DNA of 64,000 bases, taken from Turritopsis dohrnii (taxonomy: Eukaryota; Cnidaria; Hydrozoa; Anthoathecata; Oceaniidae). Shown here in pieces: positions 34,813 to 47,204 of this stretch. The notes below the pieces were generated by a model. It did no database searches. It was not told the origin of the DNA and saw nothing but the letters and a program-made list of their open reading frames with translations. The translations under genes and the position numbers were made by a program. The stretch is taken from positions 310,001-374,000 of the forward strand of contig BQMF02000415.1 in NCBI GenBank assembly GCA_027922465.2. Reading direction: 5' to 3'. The number at the start of each line of letters is the position of its first letter. The stretch's first letter is position 1.

Positions 34813-35279
34813 ACGCTCACAGCATCACTCTATAACAATGAAACTCCTTGCTATTTTGCATACGTTAGCGTTCTGCTTTGACAAACTGGTGCTTGCCTGA
34901 CCATCACTGAGGGTATGTCCAAACATTTTTTGGGACAGGCGACCGCAAAAGGGATAGTAACCATGTTCTTAAATAGGTGAAGAAGGATTCAAAGATAGTT
35001 AATTTTTGGTACTTGCAGTTATGTTGGGACATATTTACAACTATGGTGTTTGAATTTTTCTACTTGGAAATGTAAGAAAATTCTTCCAGCTTTACCTTCG
35101 AAATTATGAACTTACCTTAGTGTGGGGTATAGGCTATGAACAACATAAGTAACTTTTTACCTTACAATGTCTTGATTACCACCCACATAGAATTTGGTGT
35201 CAAACTTAGACATCAAAGCCTTGCACTGAAAAACTATACTGGCTGATACCAGGTTAAGGCAATGTTGAATACAAAGAAA

Positions 35280-36440
35280 TGAAAGATATTGACTTTTCTG
35301 CACCAAAACTATTGAAAAAACAGTTAGATTAACGTGGTGAGATTATAAATACACTACAAAAAAAGACAATGAAATATGCTAAATCTATGGAAGCAATGCA
35401 AATCGCTCTTTTAAGGGCATGCATAAATGTGGCACTAAATCAGCTATTCTTTCAACTATATCAGGGTTTGTTGAACAGTTTCAGCCACTCTAGTAACTGA
35501 AATATCTAAATTTTACGACATTAAATCAGCTCAATACAACTACAAGTAGTTACTACATATTTGTGACAAAATAAGTATGGAAGTCAAAGAAGAGCACGTG
35601 CTGGTTGTCAAGAAAACCACTCGTTTTCAGGCTGACATCAATAAAGGGTTTTATTTCAAATCTGGGAGAGTTACTGCTTCCAGGTTTCTCAATCCATTCC
35701 ACAAAAGCATTGTTCAGCCATCTCAAATTTTGATTAAGCAAATCTGTTACCCTTTAAACTCAAGCTCTAAAACAGCAGCTACACAGTATGACTAAAGTCA
35801 TTTCAAGCAATTGCAAGCAGTTGCAGGATTTGGTACAAGAACATCAAGTGAAATGAAATGAAAAGCATTGGAAACTACCATTACTTGTGTTTTAAAATAT
35901 TAAACTTAACACAAAACAAAACAGTGTCAGTTAATTGTGACAGAAAACCAATACCTTGATTTCTACCTTTGGTCATATAAGGATTACCATTCAGAGAGAC
36001 TACTATCAGACAAAGCATTTTGAGAAGAAGCAAGAAGACAATTGGCTTGAAAACTTCAGGATGTGTCACAATGACACATATCTACTCACAACAATACAAC
36101 ATTACTCAATTGCCCAACTTTGGTCAAATCTGAGAAAATGACTATCAAATTTTAAATCAGTACCTTTTACTTGTGCTTTGTCAAATTTTTGTGAAAATTG
36201 GTGAACTGAAAGTCCAAATTTGGCCGAAATTCCAAATTCGGCAATAATTTCATGTAAACTTTGCACGAAATTGTTCATTACTTGGAGTTGTGGTAGTGGT
36301 AGTAGTACGAGATGGAGGAGGTGAAACCACGGGTAGTTTAAATACTTTAACAAATACAAAAGCACGGCAATTCTTTAAATTATGTATATTACCAGAGTTA
36401 ATAAGGAAATATTGTGTAACTTCTACACATCAAAAGAATA
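35280..36440 (+). pseudogene. YqaJ-type exonuclease gene, decayed
   Basis: Fragments in successive plus frames are DIDFSAPKLLKKQLD (about 35,290), CGTKSAILSTISGFVEQF (about 35,425), TRFQADINKGFYFKSGRVTA (about 35,620) followed by SRF and SQILIKQICYP, then YLDFYLWSYKDYHSERLLSD (about 35,950) and ARQFFKLCILPELIRKY (about 36,350). The order matches YqaJ viral-recombinase-like nucleases of animal genomes, with the R..R.TAS block and the terminal VW..KD.H.ER.L.D..F block. Several stops and shifts show it is inactive. The middle with the nuclease Asp/Glu residues is not recognisable. It probably came from a mobile element rather than a host repair gene. Confidence 0.6.
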
Positions 36441-36694
36441 TATGGATGCCTAATCAGTTCATGATATCAAACTGTAACTTGTCAGTATTATGATGTTTAT
36501 ACTGTCACAACGTTTTTGATAAAAGTAAAATGATGATTCCGAAGATGGAATCTTCCTGGAAGTGGTACATAGTTAGCCTGCGTTGAGATGCTATTATAAT
36601 ATGTTTTACTTCTGAAGATGTTGGGTTTTTAAATCTTTTCGGGAATAATCTCCATTTTAATTTACGTCATTGAAAAAGTTTTATATGATCTAAC

Positions 36695-36898
36695 TTGTTG
36701 TTTCATGACTCTGACGAAAATTCTTCGCCAGAAAAAGTAAGCAGTATACAGTGGTGCAAATGTAGAAATGTAATTGTTGCAGAAAAAGGAATTGATTGTC
36801 TATGTTGCAAAGAAGTTCATTCAGTCCAAGACCGGAAACTTCAAAGTAAATTTTATTTATACAACAAAATGAGAAAAAGCTACTGTATTAGCTACTGA
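36695..36898 (+). pseudogene. Cys-rich fragment (P2X7-tail-like)
   Basis: The frame includes WCKCRNVIVAEKGIDCLCCKEV. The spacing W-C-x-C then C-x-C-C-x-E resembles the cysteine-rich module found in the P2X7 tail and, as I recall, in many cnidarian mobile-element-linked proteins next to YqaJ nucleases. Short and without neighbours in frame, so probably a remnant of the same unit as 35,280-36,440. Confidence 0.35.
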
Positions 36899-38231
36899 GT
36901 TGATAATTGATCGTAGTAAAATTCAAATATTAAAATGTTTTTTCCAATTTTTCCATTTCAGGTAAATATATTAAATATTTTTTTCTATTCATATTTTTTT
37001 CAATATATTTTCATATGTATTTTCTAATTCACAATTTACAAAGGAAAATTAAAGTTTTATTATCTACATAATTTCGTTTCAAGATAGGGGTACTAGTCAA
37101 TAACTGCAAATGTTTATCGCGTAGCAAAGCATTTTGAAAACAAACCGTAAAACGTAATGTAGATATGTAGTTATATGACTTAAAATACTTTTGAAATTGT
37201 TTGTTTTTTTTTCACGTTGAAACGTTATTCATAGAACGTACTATGATTTGTTATCGAAATCCCCTAGAGTGTAACATATGCGAATACCTAAGACATCTTC
37301 CTTTGTGCGCACAATATTTGATGAAACATGCAAAACAAGTGTTTGGTTCTTAAGCAGATGTTAGAAACATATTCAAAAATTCATTACAGAGCCCAATGGT
37401 ATTGTATATCTTCTTGTGGCTACAATATTTGATGAAACATATTGCAAAACTAACATTTTTTTCTTAAGCAGATGTTAGAAACATATTCAAAAATTCATTA
37501 CATAGCCCAATGGTATTGTGTATCTTCTTGTGGTTACAATATTTGATGAAACATATTGCAAAACAAGCATGTGTTTCATAAACTGCGGTGGCCCAAAAGT
37601 GTATAAAATAACTCTTTAAATGTACAAAATAATTCTTTAAAGTAAATCTTACATCAAGTTTAACAGAAAGAAAGAAGAGAACATTAAACAGAAAATCATC
37701 GACTTTACGTCCACTATCACATTGAGGACTGTGGTCATTTATGGTATGTTTTCAGACAAATTATGGAAAAAGAATCTTACGAACCAATCAGTCAATCAAT
37801 CCATACATTTTAAAATAAGTCTCTAAATGCAAAAAAATATCTTTAAATGCCTAAATGCTACGCCCCCATTTTAATCAAGACATTAAGGCCTAGGTGTTGA
37901 CAACTGCATTTTCATATGGGCCAATTACAAATACAGTACAAACTTGCCAAGTCGGACTGTCAAGAGATTTATTGCATACGTTTAAATATATATTTTATGC
38001 ATTTAAAGACCTATTTCATGTACCAACCAATAAACAATAAACAGATGTTACAAACATATTCAAAAGTTCACTGCATAGAAAATAGCTTCTCTTTTCGTGC
38101 TTCAATTGTGCTTCAATGGTCTAGAAAATGTATTGGGACTGTGAGCACTATTTCGAAATCTACATTTTTAAATTTGTGTTTTGATAGTTAATACATACCT
38201 TTGATAAATACTTACGGCAAATGATCGATAA
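36899..38231. other. AT-rich stretch with one tandem repeat
   Basis: Apart from the 37,311-37,585 repeat, no gene was recognised. Confidence 0.4.
37311..37585. repeat. 111-114-bp tandem repeat, about 2.5 copies
   Basis: ACAATATTTGATGAAACAT begins units at 37,311, 37,422 and 37,536. The units share AAGCAGATGTTAGAAACATA and GCCCAATGGTATTGT. A diverged fragment, ACAGATGTTACAAACATATT, recurs at about 38,040. Confidence 0.85.
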
Positions 38232-38828
38232 ATGACTAATCCAGCCCTGATGTTAAATTGGAAAATTATAAAGACCGTGTATTCTGACTTTGTGTTGTCA
38301 TTAACTTTTACATTCTTCCCTTTCATTCATCGTATTCTTACGTTTTTAAGAGTTAAGACAAATATGGTTTTTACTGTGCTTCTTTTTGCTGTCGGTAAAG
38401 TTGAAGAAGAAGAGAGAAAGTTACAAAAACTTTCCGAAAAACTTGAAGGAGAAAATGTTGAAGTGCTTGACATCGTGGATATCAATAGAGAATTCAAGGA
38501 TTTGCAGCAGTATGCCGAAAAATTCAAAAAGATGTTACCGAAACTGAACAGAATATTCCTAATAAATTCGGAAAATCTACGGGAGGTCGTTGATAAAGGA
38601 AACTTCGATAATATAAACAACAAGCTGTTGAAAAGAGAAGATGTAAATCACTTATTTTCGATGCAACATATAGGTAGACTGGTTTTGGTTTCATGGGATT
38701 CTGGAGAAGTTATACCAGTTGCTTGTAACAACATGCAACATATCGAAAACGCCTGGAACACTGAATCAGAAATTATATCAGAACAAGCATTAAGAATAAT
38801 TGTCCGAGAAAGCAAGCTGAAATTGTAG
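38232..38828 (+). CDS. Hypothetical protein with a charged helical region
   Basis: 198 codons, not recognised. The first 60 residues are hydrophobic (VLSLTFTFFPFIHRILTFLR). A second ATG at 38,364 gives MVFTVLLFAVG, which could be a short signal or anchor. From about residue 55 it is highly charged and helical (EEEERKLQKLSEKLEGENVE, FKDLQQYAEKFKKMLPKLNR), consistent with a coiled coil, and ends with a mixed segment (IGRLVLVSWDSGEVIPVAC). An open frame of this length in such AT-rich DNA is unusual by chance. It may be one exon of a longer gene: GTCGGTAAAGTTG at 38,395 could hold either a donor or an acceptor. No function is claimed. Confidence 0.5.
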   Translation: MTNPALMLNWKIIKTVYSDFVLSLTFTFFPFIHRILTFLRVKTNMVFTVLLFAVGKVEEEERKLQKLSEKLEGENVEVLDIVDINREFKDLQQYAEKFKKMLPKLNRIFLINSENLREVVDKGNFDNINNKLLKREDVNHLFSMQHIGRLVLVSWDSGEVIPVACNNMQHIENAWNTESEIISEQALRIIVRESKLKL

Positions 38829-39586
38829 TAGAGGAGAAGCAGAAGAAAAAGAATGTGACCAGTGTGACTTCATAAACAACAACATTTTCATGAACTAGTC
38901 ATTCCTTAGTTAAATGTTGCATATGATTGCATATCGTTATAAATATGCACTTTCCCTGTAAGTTTTTCTGTAGGAAAATAAACACCAGGCACCTGTTCTA
39001 TATTTCAATTTTCAAGTCGCTGATGCTGTTATTGACTTTTTTCTAGAGGTATCACCTTAAAGGAGAATTAAGGTGTGAGTAAGGGAAATTTTGTGCACAT
39101 CAGGATGAAAGGAACTCTGAATTTCCCCAAGGGTGAAATTATTTTTTCAGGAAGTGGCTGAGAAGTCTATTTATTTTCCAAAAACAATAAAGATACGGCT
39201 GTCAACTATTGTCTTGATTGATTATTAAGAAATTAATGAGCTTTTCCAAACTTACTTTTCGGATTTTCTCTTTCTTTTTTGCATTTCCTACAAAAAAAAC
39301 TCATGAGGAACACAAAATCATAAGGATTCCATTGATATGAAATTTATAATAACAAATTGAATAATTACTTTGAAAAACTCCGGTAATATTTGTAGCCAAT
39401 TTGCCATCCGACGTCCGTTGAACGTACTAATTTCGTCCTAACGTCCTTGTGCACTCGAAAGACGTCTTAGGGACGTCCATTTTAGTCCAAGGTCATCAGT
39501 TCGTCTTTTTCTTAAATTTCAAACTTAAAATTTAAATTTAAAACTGGATTGAAAGTTGTACTCAAATCACTTCCTACAAATATCGG
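38829..39586. other. AT-rich stretch with GACGT-rich patch
   Basis: 39,405-39,490 contains ACGTCC and GACGTC words similar to those of the 55,961-56,827 element. Perhaps a decayed relative. Nothing else recognised. Confidence 0.35.
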
Positions 39587-39850
39587 CCAGCACAGTTGAC
39601 TCTCTTATCTCGACTACTCTCTATCTCGAACAAAAAGCTAGATCATTTTTGTTCTCTAAGTTATTTTTATTTCTTTATCTCAAACAAATTTGCTGGTCCC
39701 ATACGAGTTCGAGACAGAGAGAGAGTTCACTGTTTACAGTTTTCACTGGCGCAGTTTGAAATGTCCGTGCAAACGCTTCACAAATGGCGCGAAAACGAAA
39801 ATGAAATAGGGGGACAAATTACTAAATCTGGTCATATAACTTGGTTTTAA
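39587..39850 (+). mobile_element. Pogo/Tigger-like element, one end
   Basis: Starts CACAGTTGACTCTCTTATCT and contains repeated TATCTCGAAC words, the typical ends of a Tigger-like family. The opposite end of the same family is seen at 54,190-54,232 (GAGAGTCGACTGTA). A frame at the end reads QFEMSVQTLHKWRENENEI, compatible with the N-terminal HTH of a pogo transposase, but it is short and uncertain. Confidence 0.4.
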
Positions 39851-42356
39851 ATGTGATAAATATCGTGCGTTATCGTGCACAAATTTTTATTATTTTGTTT
39901 ATATGATATTTTTCAATTAAATTCAGTATCTTATGAAAACTCTTCTGATAAGTAGAATGGTTTTGTAAATACACGGGGGTCTAGTTTTGACGTTCCATAT
40001 AAAAAATTCAACCATCTTATCTTATTATTTTAAAAATTATTTTGCATTATCAATATAAATATATAACAAGATCCGCATTAACGCGACTATATATTTCCCC
40101 AAAGTTGCGAAATTTCGAATAAGTTATTGAGCATATTGCTTACCCTTAAAATATGTTATCACTTCGCTGAACAATTATGACAGAATAATACGCAAAACGC
40201 ATATTGACGAGTTATGCGGCGTTACGCATTTCAATAAGGAGACGTGCCCTTATGATCAGAGAGAACATATTGACTCTGTAAAAATAACTGTCGCGGTTCA
40301 GAAAGTAAAGTGAATTTCGCGGGAATTTATTTTCGCTGATAAACAAAAATTATATTTCTACCATCGGGAATGCTTATGAACACTTCTATCAATAAATTCG
40401 TAACTTATTCGTCACAGAAGTCACCACCTCGTTTTCATCTTGAATAATAATGACGTTTGTATCATTAATAAAAAGGGATGACACCTCAGGGGGAAAAACT
40501 ATGTTAAGTTCTTTTATTACGATGAATTACGTCATATTTATAAAGGTTTGAAACGAGGCTGCAATGAGTGATAACTTATGAATTTATGGATAGCACTTTC
40601 TGTGCGATATTTCATTCAAAAATACCAGATTTCTTTTGTTGTTTAGTTTTTTTTCGTTATGGCTGCATCTGAGTAGCCAGATCGACAAGAATACCGTAGC
40701 TGTCTTATCTCATTCGCACTCATTAAAACAGGGTGGTCTTTCAGACAATTCGGTATGTTCGAACAACTAAATTTCTGTGAAAAAAAGAGATTGAAACATA
40801 ACTTTAATCAAATAAATTTAACCCATTTTCGAGGAGGCGCTTATTGACGGGAAAACCATGAAATACATATTGGATAAGAAAAAAGATATATACACAATTA
40901 CATACAAATAATCATTTCATACAAGGAAAGTCACATAATTTTAGACAAATCCTTGTGTCGCAAAATATATATAGCTATAGTAAAAAAACAAAACAAATTA
41001 ATAGTTGTCTATATGTCATCGTAGGATTTCTTTCTGTTATTCAAGATTAAACCAACAACACGAAATAAAGTACCAAGTATACGTGTGACATTAAATTTTC
41101 GCAGCGTTATAATCGAATAACCAAATATGTTTGAAAATAAACTCGATGTTCCTGAACTTGAGGAACTAGGAAATCTAAACAATATGTTCCATTCTGCAAG
41201 AACCTTCGAAATGTTTAACCTGAAAAATAAACAGAAATAGTTTTAAAACTTGTAGACCTTTTTAGATGTAGCAAAAAAGCAAAACTTTATTACCTTCATT
41301 TGTGATATCCAAAAGTTATAGCAAATGCACACAACTTATCTCACATGTACAAATTCATCTTGATAATGGACGCCCATTTCATGTACAGCATCCTCACTTC
41401 ATAATCAACATCGATCAGCCATTATAACAATAACTTTTTTCTTCTAGCAGATGTAGACAGCAGAGTTGATAGCAATAAGACAATGAGGTTTTGGTGACTT
41501 GGTATAGCAACAGCAACAATATTATTACCAAAATGTCCAAAAGATCATAACATATCATAGTATATCACATGGGCATAGTCATCTGGACAATGGACGCTCA
41601 TTTAATTGGCATCGCCAAATCGCATTCAACATCAATGATTAACATCATCAGTTATAAGTTCAAAATTTTGAAAAACCATTACAGCACTCAATATTAAAAT
41701 CCCTTTTTTTTTACAAAAATAAACTGGAATAAATTAACAAATACTAACATCGAATTAAAGTAGTGTTAAATTTCTTTCAAGCTGTACAGTATGCCAGTAT
41801 ACACTCTCTTCTCAGACAAACTTTAGATACCATGTTGTAAATGGTAACTATCATATAGAATACTTAATCTTGACAAAGTTGTGTAGAAAGAAAAATTTCT
41901 GAGTACAATTATAATTATAATGCAATCTTTTCTTCTATTAGACTGGTTGCATTACTTTCACCACAGCAAAGTGTTTCCTCAAAATCAAAATTACTGGAAG
42001 GTGCAGTATAATGATACAATATTGGTAAAAATATGCCATAATTTGTATATAATACAACTCTACAAAACTAAGAACATAAACAACAATCAAACTGACCAAT
42101 TGTTTTTTCAAATATTCACAATGAGATAAATGTTTATTAAAAAAGTTCAATAAAATTTCTTAATCAAAACTTTACAGTCTATCTGCCAGTTCAAAACCAT
42201 CAAAAAGTCACAAAACCTTTTTAATGTAACCAAGCTAGTTTGTTTTATTTTGTTCTTTCAAACGTAAAGCCTCGAATTGGCAGATAAAGCAACCCAACCA
42301 GAACCTCAGAACCCACCCCTTTCCCCTCCATGCTCCTGTTAAAGTTTTCTTATAGA
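39851..42356. other. AT-rich stretch, nothing recognised
   Basis: No motif-bearing frame, tRNA or clear terminal repeats found in 2.5 kb. Confidence 0.4.
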
Positions 42357-42909
42357 TTAACCATCACCAAGAATTTTCAGTCTAACTTTTACAGCATCGG
42401 GATCAGAGATGTTCAGACAAACTTTTAAACTTTTAACTGAAAAGACATTCAGAGTAGAATTTCTAATGTAAACATGATCATTTAGGCCACCATCTATATG
42501 CGTTCCATACTGTATGATTTGAGTAAAACCATGCAAAGTGTTTTGCAATTCTGTCTTTACTCTATTGTTCTTCAAAAGGTTAATATTAAAATCTCCCATC
42601 ACCACGTCCATTTGATCATTTTGGGATAACATTGTTGAGAGTTTATTCAAGAAAATATTCACACTTGCTTGATGACTCCGGTACGTCAACAGTAAGCCAA
42701 CTGTCTTGAAAAGTTCTTTTCCTTGCTGGAAATAAAGTGAAAGCAGACCAATGTCTAACATTCATCACACTTATACTTTCACTGTATGCTACAAGTAAAC
42801 TTTTGTACTTGTCTACATTATTATTTAGAATGAGGGAGAAAGAACTCATGTTTTCGTGTATATCTGTCATATCTGAAGCATTGGTCAGCTGAGTTTCTGT
42901 TAAAAGCAA
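42357..42909 (-). pseudogene. APE-like endonuclease domain of Helentron
   Basis: Two overlapping frames. The upstream one has LLTETQLTNASDMTDIHENM, like the L..TET.L opening of endonuclease/exonuclease/phosphatase domains. The downstream one has LTYRSHQASVNIFLNKL, DVVMGDFNINLL (the GDFN catalytic motif) and HIDGGLNDHVYIRN (a ...D...L.DHVY ending with the catalytic His region). One frameshift near 42,700 separates them. This domain follows the helicase, as in Helentrons. Confidence 0.65.
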
Positions 42910-43024
42910 AAGATCTCCATTAGCAAGATGTTGGTAGTGCTTTAACGAAGAATCAGTGATCTTATGTTTAGTAGAGCTATCTGAAAATTAAAGTCTACAG
43001 ACAATTCATGAGGTTTTCATAAAT

Positions 43025-44300
43025 TTTCTCTTTTTCTCAATCGTTGGTATTCTGCATGAGATTTTTCAATTGCTTGAATAGCAGCAGTCGAGTAATTTCC
43101 TGTCAGAAACAATCCATTGAGGGAGATTGCACGGCTGAATGCCACATACATTTGACCAGGACGAAAGTTCTTTTGTCTGTTCAATTGAAAACTTACAACA
43201 ATTTTATCTAAAGATTAACCCTGAACTTTATGCACAGTACAAGCATGTGATAACACTAAGGGAATTTGTGTTCTTGTGACAGTTACGGATGTTTTTCGTT
43301 TGGAAAATCTAAACTTTGTTTCAGTTTTTTTAATATAATTGTTTCCTTGTACAAATAAACTTTTTTTTGTCCATTGATAAGTCTGTCATCAGTAACAACA
43401 TTAGCAGTCAGCATTACTCAAGCTCCAAGTTTTAAGAAAAAGTTGTACAATAAATCCCCCGTCTCATTGGCATTTTTTCCTCTGATTTTTTCAATATCAG
43501 CTTGAGAGAGTCCTTCAGGATAACTATCCATTGCAAGTATATTTATTGCTGGGTTGTTTAATGAAGCAAGCATTTTCTGATTATACATATTACCTAAAGA
43601 GTTTTCTTCAAATATGTGTAACGAATCCCAGGGATAGTCTGCATTGTCTTCTGAAATGAATCTAGATTTGATAAGTATTTCATCTGCAAAACTCAATGAA
43701 CCAACACGAATATTACTCAGCAAATCTATAAACTGGTTATCACCTTTCTGTCTCATTACTTCACCAAGTTCAGCAAGTTTAAAATTATGCCATAATTGTA
43801 AAAGATTAATAATAAACTTATTAATTGAGAGCACTGGTTTAGCCTGGTTTAGCCTGTACTACACTACGGTAACTGACAAAGATCACCATTAACAATTATT
43901 GTTTCATTAGCAAATGGTATACGATCAGATATACCATAAATTTTACAGAGACACTGATGAACCTGCAGCAATAATTTAGAACTCACCATTGATATTTCAT
44001 CTATGAAAATAACCTCAATAATGTTCTCTGCTTATCACTTAATGGTATGAAATTACTACAAGGAATGCCTAGTCCAGTATGAATAGTGATTCCATCAATG
44101 TTAATTGCCGCGACACCAGTCGGTGTTAATAGCATGAATTTTGCTTTAGAAATGTCGCCGCTTCTAGATAACAACTTGTTCAGGACATTGTACAAACATC
44201 TAACTAGGTAACTCTTTCCGCAACCAGCTGAGGCTGTTTTTTTCCCATGTGACATCAAAAATTTCACATTTAAAACTTTTCAATCATTTGGAACCTCTTT
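43025..44300 (-). pseudogene. Helentron PIF1-like helicase
   Basis: Ordered motifs on the minus strand: Walker A SAGCGKSYLVRCLYN (about 44,220), LLTPTGVAAINIDG, Walker B FIDEISMVSSKLL (about 43,990), VNGDLCQLP (about 43,880), KLAELGEVMRQKGDNQFIDL (about 43,760), the long middle region to GDLLYNFFLKLGA, then SHACTVHKVQG (about 43,240, followed by a stop) and GQMYVAFSRAISLNGLFLTG (about 43,130, motif VI). Nearly the whole helicase is represented, in at least four frames. It would unwind DNA during rolling-circle transposition when intact. Confidence 0.8.
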
Positions 44301-44539
44301 GTCATTATTCAATTCATCTTCATTAATGTCTAACATGTTGTTAACTAGTTCTACAACTTCATCATTTTCTTACTGCGCATGAGAATCGTGGTTTAGAATC
44401 ATTTCATCCTTATTATGTTTTTAGTGCAACTTCTACTAGTTCAGAGTTGGGTTCAAACAACTCTTTATTCTGATTAACAATCTCCAAAATCTATTGATGA
44501 GGTACTAGGTACTTTCCTAGGTATTTCATTGGAAGAATA

Positions 44540-45470
44540 TGAAACTGCCTTATCTTATATCAACTGATCAAAATGACTTTCAATTACATTTGAAGCGAAA
44601 CACAGATTCATGCTTTTTGAATAACTATTTTGATAAAGGATTGCTTGCATGGGAAGCAAATCTTGAAAGGAAGGTATGAACCTTGTATCACTGAAGCAAA
44701 TCTTGATTTACAACCAGTCTTCAATCACTATAAAGCTGTTTATTGCATGTGTGCGTATTTGCGAAAAGTAAAAATTCTTGTTCAAATGCAATGAAAGAAG
44801 TACTGAAGCAATGTAGTGAAACAGAATCCCCTAAGTATGATGCTATGTGTAAGTTAGCAAAAGCTTATAGAGATAATAGAGAATGTTCTGTCCAGGAGGC
44901 TGTTTATCAACTAATGTCTGAATTGTGGCTACGGAAAAGCTACCCTCAAGTATCATTTATACTAACTGGACCGTTTTCGGATATTCAAAAGTGAAGAAGA
45001 ACTTAGTGAACTGCCTGGTGATAGTCCAGATGTGTTTAAAAGAAATATGCTTGACAGATATATAGGGGGGCCTGATAAAACTTTCTTAGGTGGAAAATTC
45101 CAAGTCATTGACTCCTTGTGCTTTGCCCAATTTTCTGCATGTTACCGGCTTGATAGTGGACTATACAGAAATGCAAAATGCTAGCCAGCCAATAATTCTG
45201 AGTGATACAGTTATTGAAGAAAATCCTGAGCAGACTGCCCTTTCTAAAAAGATACATCTAATGTCATCTAAAGAATGTTTGAATTGTAGAAAAATTAAAA
45301 AAGTGTCGCATTATTATACGCCTAACAAGCATAAGTATCCAGAAAAATATCCACATCATATTTTGATGTTATTCTTTCCATTTAGGGATGTCGAAAGTGA
45401 CCTCAAATCAAATAATACTTATGTTGATAAAATAGCAGACCCAGAGGTTTGAACACATACATGGTATGGC
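44540..45470 (+). pseudogene. Helentron linker region between Rep and helicase, inverted
   Basis: Plus-strand frames read DSCFLNNYFDKGLLAWEAN, then KSKNSCSNAMKEVLKQ, RECSVQEAVYQLMSELWLRK, PGDSPDVFKRNMLDRYIG and VIDSLCFAQF. As I recall, these blocks sit between the Helitron-like N-terminal domain and the helicase in animal Helitrons, in this order. The flanking helicase and N-terminal parts are on the minus strand, so this segment is inverted. Walker A-side minus-strand coding resumes at about 44,420. Confidence 0.65.
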
Positions 45471-45609
45471 CCTTAAGCAATTGAGTCTTTCAATTTCTTG
45501 ACTCTTGAAGAAGGATCTAAATCCTGATGACTAATATTCGCTCGATGTCCGATCTCGATGTCCTATCTTAAGCCTTCTATTATTCGCTCGATGTCCTATC
45601 TTAAGTCTT

Positions 45610-45840
45610 CTAATATTGCCTGATTACTTTAGTTGTGTTGTTTTCTTTTTTTTTTACCTTTTCAGAGTTTTTGTCATAATGACTTTTCCTAGCCTCCTTT
45701 ATTTTTTTGCAATTATTTTCATAACGACTTTTCTTCACTACTTTTATTTTCTTGAAATTATTGTTACAATGAGTTTTCCTGGTTTCTTTTATTTGTTCAG
45801 AATTTCTTTTATTCTGATCTTGCCTTTTATACCAGGTCAT
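45610..45840 (-). pseudogene. Basic repeat region of Helentron protein
   Basis: KRNSEQIKETRKTHCNNN, KKIKVVKKSRYENNCKKIK and ARKSHYDKNSEKVK are three to four units of a Y..N..K.K..RK..Y pattern. Such a repeat precedes the replicase in many cnidarian Helitrons, as I recall. Low complexity makes the call weaker than that for the helicase. Confidence 0.45.
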
Positions 45841-45962
45841 TTCAAAATTGGTTCGATAGTAGTCTAGCTTAATCTTTCTTTCTTTGTCACTATTTTTGAC
45901 ATAATACTCAGATCTTTTTAACCTTAATTCTATCTCTTTTCGTATTTCTATAATCTAGGGGA

Positions 45963-46473
45963 TTAAATTACAAAAACAATTTGAAAAGAAATAGAATGAC
46001 CATAAGTAGAAAAAACACGGTGTCTAGCACACTCTACAGATAAAAACATCATCAATATACATATTCCCCCTGGTTCTGGAAGTCCTCCACTACCTCTGCT
46101 GTGAGAATCAAATAAATAAATATTTCTATTGATGTCTTTTAATATCCCAATACAAAAAACCTTCAATAAAAGTACCGCACATGACATATCATCACTGTAA
46201 AAAACATCCTCATTCAAAAATGTAAATACATCAATAGTAGCTATATCCATCGGTTACAGCATTAGCATATCCATCGGTAATACAAACAAAATCTGCATGT
46301 AATGTAACACTATTAACTTCAATATCTGCAGGCAACTTATCAACATACAAAGTTCTAGAAATTTCAGTTTTCTCATATAGGCTATTACTTTGATTCAAGA
46401 CAAAGTCTACGTCTGCAGTTTTCCAGATTGATACTTTTCTTATGAAAGTCCAAAATATAGACATAAGTGACAT
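45963..46473 (-). pseudogene. Helentron N-terminal region with FDSHSRG motif
   Basis: Two frames: TADVDFVLNQSNSLYEK with DKLPADIEVNSVTLHAD, then the second with FYSDDMSCAVLLLK and IYLFDSHSRGSGGLPEPGG. The LFDSHSRN.GG..... block is characteristic, as I recall, of the N-terminal peptidase-like part of animal Helitron polyproteins. Frames overlap near 46,240 by a shift. Confidence 0.5.
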
Positions 46474-47204
46474 GTATGAACATTGCTAAAAACTATTTTC
46501 GAAATGTTAACATCTACCATTATATTTCAGGTTGAGAAGTGTGTAGGCTATCGTTATATCACTATCAAGGTTGTTTTGCACAAAGCACCCATTTGTTCGT
46601 GGTAAGTTGAAGAGCCTGCTCTTTGCAAGAATATCAGCCACTTTATATATGTGGTAAATTTAATCAACTGCACAAGCAGGAGTTGTCAGTTTGCCTTAAG
46701 CAAAAGTATAAATCACCCATATTTTCTTGGTAACTTTATCATTGCGATCAAGCAGGAATATTAAATCAAATGCACAAGCAGTAGTTTTCAATAATTTTGC
46801 AGTGTATCTTCTTGGTGGACAGACACAGAACCCTCACCGACTGAACTAGTGGCAAGTGTCTTTCAACTACACCAGTACACAACTTGCGACGAGTGAAGTG
46901 TGTGAAAGTGGTTAGCAGGGTACTGTTCATGCACACCAACTTAGTGGCAAGTGTCTTAAAACTACACACCAAAACTCGAAATAATAAGTTTAAATAATAA
47001 TAATAATAAGTATAAGTCTTCTGAGTAGACTAAGAAACGCTTTCGATTAATTTGCATTTTTATCAGTTTATTTCCACTTTTGCACGCCTCATCTTAACTG
47101 CACATAGCAAAAAGTTTGCTTCGCATGCGCTATCACGCTATCACTAGCCTATAATTAGGTGGATAAGTTCAATAGCGAATTATCTGTCAAGTTTCGATCC
47201 CAAA

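Larger units (their letters stand above)
42357..46473 (-). mobile_element. Autonomous Helentron relic with an internal inversion
   Basis: On the minus strand, from high to low coordinate: an N-terminal protein-processing-like region (46,473-45,963), a basic repeat region (45,840-45,610), PIF1-type helicase (about 44,300-43,025) and an APE-like endonuclease (42,909-42,357). The Rep-to-helicase linker region, expected on the minus strand, instead lies on the plus strand at about 44,540-45,470. A helicase followed by an endonuclease is the Helentron (Helitron2) arrangement. The HUH Rep motifs themselves were not found. Many stops and shifts make it inactive. Terminal sequences were not identified. 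Confidence 0.65.

Noticed and set aside
37311..37585. CRISPR-like array
   Set aside because: Only 2.5 long tandem units without distinct spacers, in a eukaryotic context.
45616..45867. Hydrophobic plus-strand frame
   Set aside because: Antisense shadow of the Lys-rich Helentron repeat.
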